Positions 16,674-24,896 of a DNA stretch of 64,000 bases are shown here, in pieces. The notes under the pieces are model-generated. The model searched no databases and was not told where the DNA came from. It saw only the letters and a program-made list of their open reading frames with translations. Position 1 is the first letter of the stretch. Every line of letters begins with the position of its first letter. Position numbers and translations under genes: made by a program. This DNA comes from Paramixta manurensis (GTDB lineage: Bacteria > Pseudomonadota > Gammaproteobacteria > Enterobacterales > Enterobacteriaceae): the NCBI RefSeq assembly GCF_013285385.1, contig NZ_CP054212.1, positions 3,596,001 to 3,660,000 on the forward strand, in the 5' to 3' direction.

Positions 16674-18122
16674 ATGAAAGACAATTATTTAATCGGGCTG
16701 GATATCGGCACCCAAAGTGCCAAGGTGGTGATCTTCCACGTGGATGGTCATATCGTTTGTCAGGGCCACCAGCCGCTGCGCCCGCTTTCTATTCCGGCGC
16801 CTCAACTCGCAGAACATCCGGATGACGATCTGTGGGATGCGCTGCAACTGGCCTGCCGCCAGGCAATGGATCGTTTTCAAACCCTTGGACATGATCCACA
16901 CCGCATTCAGGCGATGGGGATCTGTGTGATTCGCTGCTGTCGCGTGTTACTTAAGGAAGATGGTTCACTCGCCTGGCCGGTAATTAACTGGATGGACAAG
17001 CGCCTGAATCACCCGTGGAAACCAGAGCCAGCCTACGAGGATGTTCGTTATGTCACCACCACCTCCGGCTATATTACTCACCGCCTTACCGGCGAGTTTA
17101 AAGATACCTGCGCCAATTATATTGGCTGGTGGCCAATGGATAACGATCGAAGTGAATGGAGCAACGATCCGGCTCTTTGGCAACAGTGCAATCTGCGCCG
17201 CGAGCAAGTGTTAGACGTGGTTAAGCCCGGTGAAATTCTGGGGCAAGTCACGCCGGAAGCCGCACGGAAAACCGGCCTACCGGTCGGGCTGCCGGTAGTA
17301 GCAACCGCGCATGACAAGGCGGTTGAAGCGCTCGGCGCAGGTACTCTTGCGCCTGGCGTGGCGCTGATTTCGTTAGGCACCTATATCGGCGCAATGGTTC
17401 ACGGCAGTGAAAATCGTCAGGATGCAAAACACTTCTGGCCCTTCCTCGCCTCGGTTCCCGATAGCTATCTGTATGAATGCATGGGAGTACGCCGCGGTAT
17501 GTGGACCATTAGCTGGTTCCGCGACCAGTTTGGCGCGGCGGCACAGGCCGATGCACACCAGCAAGGGTTGAGTATTGAAGAGTTACTCAACCAAGAAAGC
17601 GCAGCGGTTCCCGCCGGAAGCGACGGATTAATCACGGTACATGACTGGGCGGCGCCCGCTGAAGCCGAGTACCGTAAAGGCGCCATGATTGGCTTTGACG
17701 GGCGACATACGCGCGCGCACATGTACCGTTCATTGCTGGAAGGCATTGTGCTAACCATGAAAAATCATATGGATGCGATGGCGCAAGAGTTGGGCATACC
17801 GTTCACCCGGTTGGTCATTTCCGGCGGTGGCGCCAATAGTGACGTCTTTATGCAAATCTTTGCGGATGTTTTCGGCATCCCCACACAACGTAATCAGATG
17901 CGTGGCTCAGCGGCAATTGGTTGCGCGATTAATGCCGGTATCGCCGTTGGTTGCTACCGCCGTTACGATCAAGCGGTGGAGAAACTGGTTAAGCCGGCAG
18001 AAACTTTCCAGCCCAACCCCGATAACCATGCACTCTATCAACAGCTTAATCAGCAGGTTTATCAGCGGGTGCATCAGTATCTCGACCCGCTATTACAACC
18101 GTTAAGCGCACTGGTGGATTAA
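16674..18122 (+). CDS. ygcE: YgcE-like FGGY-family carbohydrate kinase
   Basis: A 482-residue sugar kinase, close to the 492 of E. coli YgcE. The N-terminal domain starts with the phosphate-binding loop LIGLDIGTQSAKVV; the C-terminal domain has VISGGGANSDVFMQIFADVFGIP near residue 380, the adenosine-binding FGGY signature. GTYIGAMVHG near 240 matches the family's second phosphate-binding motif. The sugar is unknown. AGGGAGAG stands just before the ATG; the stretch upstream of it in frame overlaps yqcE and is not supported. With yqcE it forms an operon: uptake followed by phosphorylation. Confidence 0.87.
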   Translation: MKDNYLIGLDIGTQSAKVVIFHVDGHIVCQGHQPLRPLSIPAPQLAEHPDDDLWDALQLACRQAMDRFQTLGHDPHRIQAMGICVIRCCRVLLKEDGSLAWPVINWMDKRLNHPWKPEPAYEDVRYVTTTSGYITHRLTGEFKDTCANYIGWWPMDNDRSEWSNDPALWQQCNLRREQVLDVVKPGEILGQVTPEAARKTGLPVGLPVVATAHDKAVEALGAGTLAPGVALISLGTYIGAMVHGSENRQDAKHFWPFLASVPDSYLYECMGVRRGMWTISWFRDQFGAAAQADAHQQGLSIEELLNQESAAVPAGSDGLITVHDWAAPAEAEYRKGAMIGFDGRHTRAHMYRSLLEGIVLTMKNHMDAMAQELGIPFTRLVISGGGANSDVFMQIFADVFGIPTQRNQMRGSAAIGCAINAGIAVGCYRRYDQAVEKLVKPAETFQPNPDNHALYQQLNQQVYQRVHQYLDPLLQPLSALVD

Positions 18123-18126
18123 CGTA

Positions 18127-18159
18127 GCAGCGGCGCTGATCTTTACTCAGTTCCGCTGC
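18127..18159. terminator. Hairpin between convergent ygcE and ygcP
   Basis: GCAGCGG (18127-18133) and CCGCTGC (18153-18159) form a seven-base stem with a loop of 19 bases that could pair further (CTGA/TCAG). On the plus strand it is followed by CTAATTTTAA, a poor U tract. It overlaps the last codons of ygcP and may serve ygcE. Confidence 0.45.
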
Positions 18160-18724
18160 CTAATTTTAAATGCCAAACGGCATGATTAGTGGTTGAAACG
18201 GCAATGGCTCCGGCAGCCAACGCCAGGCGGGCGTCTTCCTCATCGCATACCAGCCCGCCGGCGATAATGGGTTGTTCGATTTTATCTGCTACCCATCCCA
18301 ATACTTTCGGCATACACCCCGGCAAAATCTCCACCAAATCCGGCATCGACTGTGCTACCTGCTTACCGATGTTATTGAATGAAATGGAGTCGAGCACAAA
18401 CAGGCGGTGAATAGCGTAGAAGCCATGCTGGCGTGCAGCCTTCACCATCGCGGTTTTGGTGCTGATGATGCCATCGGCCTGGGTCACGATTTTTAGAAAG
18501 TTAACCACAATTTCCTGGTTGGAGCTGCCTTCCAGCAGATCGACATGAACAAAGGCGAATTTTCCCGCCTGCTTTATCTGCTGCACGATGCGGCCAATGT
18601 TACAAATATTGCCATACAACACGGAAATAACCTGACAGTCAGATTGCACCGCAAGCGCCAGGCTTTGCGGATCTTTCACTGCGGCCACCACCGGATTCCT
18701 CTTTAACAATTCGCTCAATATCAC
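18143..18724 (-). CDS. ygcP: YgcP, GlpP-family antiterminator regulatory protein
   Basis: A 193-residue TIM-barrel-like protein of the GlpP family. Bacillus GlpP binds glycerol 3-phosphate and the glpD leader RNA and prevents termination. Recognisable segments are FVHVDLLEGSS near residue 58, DGIISTKTAMVKAAR near 84, HRLFVLDSISFNN near 105, DLVEILPGCMPKV near 128 and PIIAGGLVCDEEDARLALAAGA near 150. The start is a GTG with GAGG five bases upstream. It converges on ygcE, as a stand-alone gene of the ygc cluster, and the twin terminators in the two ygc leaders are the obvious candidates for its targets. Confidence 0.85.
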   Translation of the reverse strand: MILSELLKRNPVVAAVKDPQSLALAVQSDCQVISVLYGNICNIGRIVQQIKQAGKFAFVHVDLLEGSSNQEIVVNFLKIVTQADGIISTKTAMVKAARQHGFYAIHRLFVLDSISFNNIGKQVAQSMPDLVEILPGCMPKVLGWVADKIEQPIIAGGLVCDEEDARLALAAGAIAVSTTNHAVWHLKLGSGTE

Positions 18725-18776
18725 ACTAGCCTCGGCGCTTTGCAGGTTCTTATTTCTATGCTGCCTGACATCCCGG

Positions 18777-19691
18777 CTAAACGCCAGCCTCGCTCACAGG
18801 AATCGCCTCTTCGCCGGTAAAACCACGCATCTCTTCAATTAACCAGTCGCGAAAGTGGCTCACACGCGGTAAGCCGCGTTTACCCGGCGGAATTTCTAAC
18901 CAATAACCGTTGGCGCTTTGTAGCAATAGCGGAGAGAGTTGAATTAACAGCCCGCTACGTAACTCATTGCGAATCATACTACGATCAAGTACCGCATAAC
19001 CGGCACCGGTAATACAGGCGTTAATCACTTGATCTTGGGTACTGAACTCCAAACCGCTCTCCTCGGGAAAAACCACTTCGCCCGCAGCTTCGCACCAACG
19101 TAACCAGTTATCCAAACGTAGATCGCCATTTAAAACGTGCAGCGGCGTGCGGCTATTCAAAGGCGGAAATTGCCCATCGATCAGTAACAACGGGCTGCCC
19201 ACCAGTACCAGCGTTTCATGGCACAACCACTCGCCGTTCTCACCAATCTGCGCCGGATTGCCAAAGCGGATCGCGCAATCAAAATCACTGTATTTCTGCC
19301 GCGCCTCGCTAATTAACGCCACCTGCAACTGACTATTGCGCGCGCGTAATGTCACCAGACGCGGTGCCAGCCAGCGGGTAGCAAAAGTCGGCGCGACCTG
19401 CAGACGTAAATGCTGGAGCGGGTTGCGTAATTGCACATGACGCACGCCCTCTTCGAGAATATCGAGCGACTGTCGCACCACCGGCAGCAGCAATATCGCT
19501 TCTTGCGTCAACGTCAAACCACTGTGATTACGAATAAACAGATCTTTCCCAAGGAACATCTCCAGTTGGCGAAGCTGGCGGCTGGCGGCGCTCTGCGTGA
19601 TAAACAACGCTTCTGCCGCCTTGCTGAGGCTCAGTGTGCGGCAGGTTTCCTCAAACAGACGCAGCATGCTTAGTGAAGGGAGTTTTCGCAC
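18777..19691 (-). CDS. LysR-family transcriptional regulator (GcvA-like)
   Basis: A 304-residue LysR-type regulator. The N-terminal helix-turn-helix (residues 6-65: LRLFEETCRTLSLSKAAEAL, QSAASRQLRQLE) is of the GcvA/AmpR group; the C-terminal co-inducer domain starts near residue 92. The start is a GTG (19689-19691) with GGA shortly upstream. It is divergent from the MFS-Fae-AKR-ALDH operon and most likely controls it from the 235-base gap between 19692 and 19926; I could not define a T-N11-A operator confidently. Confidence 0.85.
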   Translation of the reverse strand: MRKLPSLSMLRLFEETCRTLSLSKAAEALFITQSAASRQLRQLEMFLGKDLFIRNHSGLTLTQEAILLLPVVRQSLDILEEGVRHVQLRNPLQHLRLQVAPTFATRWLAPRLVTLRARNSQLQVALISEARQKYSDFDCAIRFGNPAQIGENGEWLCHETLVLVGSPLLLIDGQFPPLNSRTPLHVLNGDLRLDNWLRWCEAAGEVVFPEESGLEFSTQDQVINACITGAGYAVLDRSMIRNELRSGLLIQLSPLLLQSANGYWLEIPPGKRGLPRVSHFRDWLIEEMRGFTGEEAIPVSEAGV

Positions 19692-19926
19692 GATATTTCC
19701 ATCCTGACGCGGCTTGGTAATGTTACTGAATTGTTATCATTTTGCGCTTTTCTGGTCGCGCCGGATAGCAAGGAGGTCATGAAAAGTCGAGGCAAATCAC
19801 ATGGTTTTTACGCATAGGGGTATGACTAAATTGCACTGGTCTCCCCCACTCGCAAATGCCAGGTTAATAAGGCATTTGACCACACAACAACCCTACAACG
19901 ACCACTCCCCAAAGGAGGAAGGGACA

Positions 19927-21282
19927 ATGCAAAAAGTAGTTCAACTGGATGATGTTTCATTCAATCGCTTTCATTTCAAAATCGCCGGGTTAACCTTTGG
20001 CGCACATCTTACCGATGGTTATGTGCTGGGTGTCATCGGTTTCGCGTTGGCACAAATTAAACCACAAATGGGCCTCACGCCTTTTTGGGAAGGGATGCTG
20101 GGGAGTTCTGCGCTGATCGGTTTGTTTATCGGTAGCCTGGCGCTCGGCTGGGTTGCCGATTATCTGGGGCGACAGAAAATCTTTTGCTTTAGTTTTTTGG
20201 TGATCTCCGTAGCATCGGCACTGCAATTTTTCGCCCATACGCCGGAACAACTCTTCCTGTTACGGGTGGTTATTGGTATCGGCCTGGGCGGTGATTTTTC
20301 CGTTGGGCATACCATGCTGGCCGAGTTCTCTCCGCGCAAACATCGCGGTGTTATTCTGGGCTCGTTTAGCGTGCTGTGGACGATAGGCTATGTCGCCGCC
20401 AGTTTCGCCGGCCACTTTATGACCGCGCTTGGGCCGGAAGGCTGGCGTTGGCTACTGGCCTCTTCGGCACTGCCAGCCGTCATTATTCTACTACTGCGCA
20501 TTGGCACGCCGGAGTCTCCACGTTGGCTAATGCGTAAAGGCCGTAGCGTGCAGGCACTGGCGATTGTGCATCGCTATTTTGGTCCGCATGTCACCTTGCA
20601 GGCGGAAATGCCCTCCGCACGCCAACACTCGCTATTAACCCTTTTCACCCCGCGTTACCGCAAGCGTACCGCGTTTAATAGCCTGTTTTTTGTCTGCCTG
20701 GTCATCCCCTGGTTCGCCATTTACACCTTTCTTCCTTCGATTTTGCAGAGCATGGGGCTGGATAAAAATTTCGCCACTGACCTACTGCTCAGCGCGCTAC
20801 TGATTGTCGGCGCCTTACTTGGCATCGTCCTGACGGTTTTTTGCTCACGGCGCGGTTTCCTGATCGGATCTTTTTTGTTTCTCGCCGCTTGCCTGGTGGC
20901 TTTGAGCCTGCTGCCCACCAGCATGGCACTCTGGCAAATCGTCTGTTTTGCCGCCTTTACGCTAATCATGTCAGCGGTTAGCAATCTGGTTGGCGTCTTC
21001 CCGGCCGAGAGCTTTCCCACCGAGGTTCGCTCAATGGGCGTTGGCTTTGCCACCTCCATGAGTCGGCTCGGTTCAGCGATTGGCACGCTGTTATTACCGC
21101 TCGCCATCATGCATTACGGTACCGCCACCACGATGGGTTTACTGGCGGTCATTCTGATTATCGGTGCGCTGGTCTCCCTTGCCTGGGCGCCGGAAACCAA
21201 GGGCCTGACGTTGGTTGACGCTAGCGATACGGCCACTAATCCACGCAAAAAGCCTGTCCATCAGGCGACATCATCTTTTTAA
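19927..21282 (+). CDS. MFS sugar/metabolite:proton symporter
   Basis: A 451-residue MFS permease of the sugar porter/metabolite symporter type. Twelve hydrophobic segments are visible, with the loop 2-3 motif GWVADYLGRQK near residue 77, RVVIGIGLGGDFSVG near 112, PESPRWLMRKGR near 198 and the C-terminal APETKGLTL, a hallmark of sugar porters. The start has the strong site AAAGGAGG upstream; in-frame codons back to 19801 are discarded. It is the first gene of a four-gene operon with Fae-like, AKR and ALDH genes, and presumably imports their aldehyde- or acid-containing substrate, which is unknown. Confidence 0.85.
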   Translation: MQKVVQLDDVSFNRFHFKIAGLTFGAHLTDGYVLGVIGFALAQIKPQMGLTPFWEGMLGSSALIGLFIGSLALGWVADYLGRQKIFCFSFLVISVASALQFFAHTPEQLFLLRVVIGIGLGGDFSVGHTMLAEFSPRKHRGVILGSFSVLWTIGYVAASFAGHFMTALGPEGWRWLLASSALPAVIILLLRIGTPESPRWLMRKGRSVQALAIVHRYFGPHVTLQAEMPSARQHSLLTLFTPRYRKRTAFNSLFFVCLVIPWFAIYTFLPSILQSMGLDKNFATDLLLSALLIVGALLGIVLTVFCSRRGFLIGSFLFLAACLVALSLLPTSMALWQIVCFAAFTLIMSAVSNLVGVFPAESFPTEVRSMGVGFATSMSRLGSAIGTLLLPLAIMHYGTATTMGLLAVILIIGALVSLAWAPETKGLTLVDASDTATNPRKKPVHQATSSF

Positions 21283-21297
21283 CTGCAGGAGGAAAGC

Positions 21298-21801
21298 ATG
21301 GAAATGTATATCGGTGAAGGGTTTGCAGGCGATGGCGTTAACGCCTCCCACATTAATATCATGCTCGGGCCGCGAAATGGCGTGGTCGGTCAGGCGTTCG
21401 CCAACAGCCTGGCTTCTCCCTCACAGGGGCACAGCCCCTTTATGGTGGTCATCAAACCCAATGTGCCGGCGAAACCCATGACCTTGTATGTCAACAAGGC
21501 TGAAATCAAGGGCGAGCTACACGGTAACGCGACATGGGGCGCCTCTCAGGCCGCCATTGCCAGTGCCGTTACCGCAGCGCAACTGGCAGGCATCTTGCCG
21601 GAAGAAGCGGAAGATGAATGGTGCATTATCACCGCTAACTGGGTAAACCCTGCCTGTACCGATTTGGATGAGGTTTATCGCAATAACTATCGCGCTTGTC
21701 ACGACGCCATTCAGGCTGCGATGGAAAAACAACCCGGTCGATCACAACTGCAACAGGCGCTGAAACAGCCTGGCAACCCTTTCTATACGCCAAAGGTTTG
21801 A
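21298..21801 (+). CDS. Formaldehyde-activating enzyme (Fae) homologue
   Basis: A 167-residue protein of the Fae family. In methylotrophs Fae condenses formaldehyde with tetrahydromethanopterin. Family landmarks are IGEGFAGDGVNASHINIMLGP at the start with the catalytic-type His at residue 18, AFANSLASPSQGHSPFMVV near 34, KPNVPAKPMTLYVNKAEIKG near 54 and the EDEWCIITANWVNP segment near 105. It lies 15 bases after the MFS gene with GCAGGAGGA upstream and 10 bases before the aldo/keto reductase. No pterin-pathway genes are in this window, so its substrate may not be formaldehyde plus H4MPT. Family identification is firm; function is open. Confidence 0.85.
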   Translation: MEMYIGEGFAGDGVNASHINIMLGPRNGVVGQAFANSLASPSQGHSPFMVVIKPNVPAKPMTLYVNKAEIKGELHGNATWGASQAAIASAVTAAQLAGILPEEAEDEWCIITANWVNPACTDLDEVYRNNYRACHDAIQAAMEKQPGRSQLQQALKQPGNPFYTPKV

Positions 21802-21811
21802 GGAGTCATGC

Positions 21812-22858
21812 ATGGAATACATCAATCTGGGCCATAGCGGACTGAAAGTTTCCCGGCTCTGCCTCGGTACTATGAATATGGGCAGTAAAGCCTGGAAGCC
21901 ATGGATTTTTGACGAAGCCCAAAGTGAACCGCTGATTCGTCATGCGCTGGATAAAGGGATTAATTTCATCGATCTGGCTGACTTTTACTCCAGCGGCGTA
22001 GGCGAAGAAGTGGTTGGGCGGATTGTCAAACGTGTGCTGCCGCGCGAAGAGTTGGTACTCACCACCAAAGTAGGCTACCCGCTGGGTAACGGACAAAACA
22101 ATCAAGGGCATTCGCGTAAGCATATTATGCAGAGCATTGATAACAGCCTGAAGCGCCTCGGCACCGACTACGTTGATATCTATATGCTGCATTTTTTTGA
22201 TATCCACACCCCGGTAGAAGAGACATGGGCGGCAATGAATGACATTGTGCGCGCCGGAAAAGCACGCTATGTCGGCGTCTCTACCATGTATAGCTGGCAA
22301 CTGGCGAAGATTTTATGGTGCTGTGAGCGCAACGGTTTCGCAAAACCGATCAACATGCAGCTCCAGCTCAATTGTGCCTACCGTGAAGAAGAGCGGGAAA
22401 TGCTGCCATTCTGCCGTGATCAGGGGCTGGGCGTCTCGGTCTTTAGCCCGCTGGCGCGTGGTTTGCTGACCGGCGATCTAAATTCAGTACGCAATAAGAC
22501 CGACTTTTTCACCCAAGAGATGTACGCCGACGCCACTTCACTCAACGTCGCCGAATCTGTCTGTCGGGTCGCGCAGTGGCGCGGTGTCCCGGCGGCGCAG
22601 ATCGCCCAAGCTTGGGTGCTGAACCATCCGGCGGTGGAGTGTATGTTGGTGGGCGCCGATTCGCCGCGGCAAATTGATACCGCACTTCAAGCGCTTAACA
22701 CGCAGCTTGATGATGAAGAACGTTATGAACTCGAACGCAATTACACCCCGTGTGATGTGATTAATGACTATACCGCTGGTCGACGCATTACGCGTGAAAG
22801 CCGTATGGCGCGCAGCGTAATGACCGCAAGCAACCTTGAAACAAGGAGTATCGCATGA
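21812..22858 (+). CDS. Aldo/keto reductase
   Basis: A 348-residue NADP(H)-dependent aldo/keto reductase with a TIM-barrel fold. The catalytic tetrad is present: Asp54 and Tyr59 in FIDLADFYSSG, Lys86 in TTKVGYP, His127 in YMLHFFD. The C-terminal cofactor part has VSTMYSW, FSPLARGLLTGDL and VGADSPRQID. It most resembles the YajO/KCAB-like AKRs. It is placed between the Fae homologue and an aldehyde dehydrogenase, which it overlaps by four bases (ATGA), suggesting that an aldehyde is either reduced or oxidised in the pathway. Confidence 0.88.
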   Translation: MEYINLGHSGLKVSRLCLGTMNMGSKAWKPWIFDEAQSEPLIRHALDKGINFIDLADFYSSGVGEEVVGRIVKRVLPREELVLTTKVGYPLGNGQNNQGHSRKHIMQSIDNSLKRLGTDYVDIYMLHFFDIHTPVEETWAAMNDIVRAGKARYVGVSTMYSWQLAKILWCCERNGFAKPINMQLQLNCAYREEEREMLPFCRDQGLGVSVFSPLARGLLTGDLNSVRNKTDFFTQEMYADATSLNVAESVCRVAQWRGVPAAQIAQAWVLNHPAVECMLVGADSPRQIDTALQALNTQLDDEERYELERNYTPCDVINDYTAGRRITRESRMARSVMTASNLETRSIA

Positions 22859-24300
22859 GCTCCTGGTCCTCCCTACTCCGCACCGGTTGGTACTGTGCCG
22901 GGCAGTGGCTAACCGGCGATAAACACTACCCGGTCACTAACCCGGCGGATGGCTCGCTGGTGGCGAACGTCGCCGAGGTGGGCGCAAGAGAAACCGAAGC
23001 CGCGATTGAGGCCGCCGCCCATGCTTTACCGGCCTGGCAAGCGCTACCCGCCAAAGCGCGCGCGCAAATCCTCCAGAAATGGTTTGGTTTAATTATGCAA
23101 AACCAAACGGTATTAGCCGAGTTGATGGTTGCCGAACAGGGAAAAGTGCTGGCCGAAGCCACCGGCGAGGTCGCCTACGCCGCCAGTTTTATTGAGTGGT
23201 TTGCCGAAGAAGCGAAACGCGCCTACGGGAAAACCATTCCTGCCGCCAGCGCTAATAATCAGATTCTGACCTATAAGCAACCGGTCGGGGTGGTTGCCGC
23301 CATTACACCGTGGAACTTTCCGTTGGCCATGCTGACACGCAAATTGGGCCCGGCGCTGGCGGCAGGCTGTACGGTGGTTATTAAACCAGCCAATGAAACC
23401 CCGCTATCGGCTTTCGCCTTAATTGCATTAGCTGAGCAAGCCGGCGTGCCTGCTGGTGTGATTAATGCTGTCAGCGGCGATACGGTAGCCATTGGCGCAG
23501 CGCTTACCCGCAGCCCGCACGTACGCAAAATCTCTTTTACCGGTTCGACGCCGGTCGGCAAACTGTTAATGCGTCAGGCTGCGGATACGGTAAAAAAAGT
23601 GTCGCTAGAGTTAGGCGGCAATGCGCCGTTTATTGTGTTTGACGATGCCGACCTTGAGCAAGCAATAAAGGGCGCCCTTGCCGCCAAGTTCCGCAATAGT
23701 GGGCAGACCTGTGTCTGTGTTAATCGCTTTTATATCCAAAGCGGCATTTACCCGCGCTTTGTTGCACGGTTGAGTGAAGCAACGCGTGCGCTAAAAGTTG
23801 CGCCGGGCATGACGCCGGGGGCGCAACAAGGCCCATTAATTCATCAACGCGCGGTCGAAAAAGTGGAAGCGCATATTGCCGATGCCGTGCAGTTAGGCGC
23901 CCAATTGGAGTGTGGCGGCGAACGTCATGCGCTGGGGCAGAGTTTCTTTCAACCAACGGTACTCAGCGAAGTCACCGAAACCATGCGCATCGCTCATGAA
24001 GAAACCTTCGGCCCGGTCGCGGCCTGCTTTCGTTTTACAGATGAGCAAGAGGTTATTCAGCGCGCAAATGCCACACCGTTTGGTTTGGCTGCTTACCTAT
24101 TTACGCAGGATCTGTCGCGTGCATTACGTGTTTCCCGGCAGTTGGAAAGCGGCATGGTGGGCATTAATGAGGGGATTATTTCTACCGAAGTTGCGCCTTT
24201 CGGCGGTATCAAAGAGTCGGGCCTTGGCCGAGAGGGCTCTGACTTAGGGCTTGATGAGTATCTGGAAGTGAAATATATCAATATCGGCGCGCTGAACTAA
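22855..24300 (+). CDS. NAD(P)-dependent aldehyde dehydrogenase (succinate-semialdehyde type)
   Basis: A 481-residue aldehyde dehydrogenase, closest in motif pattern to GabD-like succinate-semialdehyde dehydrogenases. Catalytic residues are present: Asn154 in TPWNFPLAM, Lys177 in VIKPAN, Glu252 in LELGGNAP and Cys286 in NSGQTCVCVNR; the neighbouring second Cys two residues later is typical of SSADH. It is the last gene of the operon, coupled to the AKR by ATGA, with AAGGAG ahead of the start. The true substrate is not known. Confidence 0.88.
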   Translation: MSSWSSLLRTGWYCAGQWLTGDKHYPVTNPADGSLVANVAEVGARETEAAIEAAAHALPAWQALPAKARAQILQKWFGLIMQNQTVLAELMVAEQGKVLAEATGEVAYAASFIEWFAEEAKRAYGKTIPAASANNQILTYKQPVGVVAAITPWNFPLAMLTRKLGPALAAGCTVVIKPANETPLSAFALIALAEQAGVPAGVINAVSGDTVAIGAALTRSPHVRKISFTGSTPVGKLLMRQAADTVKKVSLELGGNAPFIVFDDADLEQAIKGALAAKFRNSGQTCVCVNRFYIQSGIYPRFVARLSEATRALKVAPGMTPGAQQGPLIHQRAVEKVEAHIADAVQLGAQLECGGERHALGQSFFQPTVLSEVTETMRIAHEETFGPVAACFRFTDEQEVIQRANATPFGLAAYLFTQDLSRALRVSRQLESGMVGINEGIISTEVAPFGGIKESGLGREGSDLGLDEYLEVKYINIGALN

Positions 24301-24306
24301 CCATCT

Positions 24307-24329
24307 GCCGGGTGAGATCTTCGCCCGGC
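24307..24329 (+). terminator. Possible terminator after the aldehyde dehydrogenase
   Basis: GCCGGG and CCCGGC form a six-base GC stem with an 11-base loop, six bases past the stop. The following bases (GTTAAATG) are not a U tract, so the call is weak. Confidence 0.35.
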
Positions 24330-24428
24330 GTTAAATGATAACAACATGGTTAAACTGCGTGTTTTAACAAAAGAGAGGTTAATTAACTATCCAATAAAAA
24401 ACCAGATACCTAACAGCTTTTAAAATAA

Positions 24429-24896
24429 TTACACCTTGGTCGGCGCACACAGAAATGCTGGCTGAGTATTCATATAGATCAAAAGGTTATTCTTTTTGGC
24501 TCGCTCGATCCTAATCACTGTTTCGGCCTGCTCTTGAAGGATAAAGGGGGGATAATGAGCCCGCATCCTCTCCTCGGTGACATTTTCACTTGGCGCTCGA
24601 TGAATTTTTTTAGTGGTAATGTGATAATAGCGTTCATCACTACTTTTATAAGAAAATGTGACTTCCCGGTTTATCATCTGCTTAATACCGTTATCATTGA
24701 AAGTTCCATTTATTTTTAAGCTCCCGCCGTGTTGACTAATCAACCAATGATAACGCGCAGTAATGATGTGATTATCATGATAGAGATGATGTTCACTAAT
24801 GCAATCAGCCTTCGTTGCTTGTTGAGCCTTCCACTCTTTTAAAAACACCCCACCTAAAACCAAAAAAAACACTGCTATAGTAATGATTTTTTTCAT
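24429..24896 (-). CDS. FidL-like membrane protein, partner of ToxR-type regulator (copy 2)
   Basis: A 155-residue protein with an N-terminal signal anchor (residues 4-20) and a periplasmic remainder. Cys residues sit near the start of that domain (ATKADCISEH) and near the C terminus (PAFLCAPT), the same pattern as in copy 1 at 11074-11544, although overall sequence identity is low. The ATG overlaps the regulator stop by one base (TAATG), so it is translated together with it. It likely modulates the regulator in the membrane. The FidL assignment is by architecture and context. Confidence 0.65.
   Translation of the reverse strand: MKKIITIAVFFLVLGGVFLKEWKAQQATKADCISEHHLYHDNHIITARYHWLISQHGGSLKINGTFNDNGIKQMINREVTFSYKSSDERYYHITTKKIHRAPSENVTEERMRAHYPPFILQEQAETVIRIERAKKNNLLIYMNTQPAFLCAPTKV

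Noticed and set aside
19801..19926. N-terminal extension of the MFS gene
   Set aside because: The extension is not membrane-protein-like, and a strong AAAGGAGG site stands directly before the ATG at 19927.
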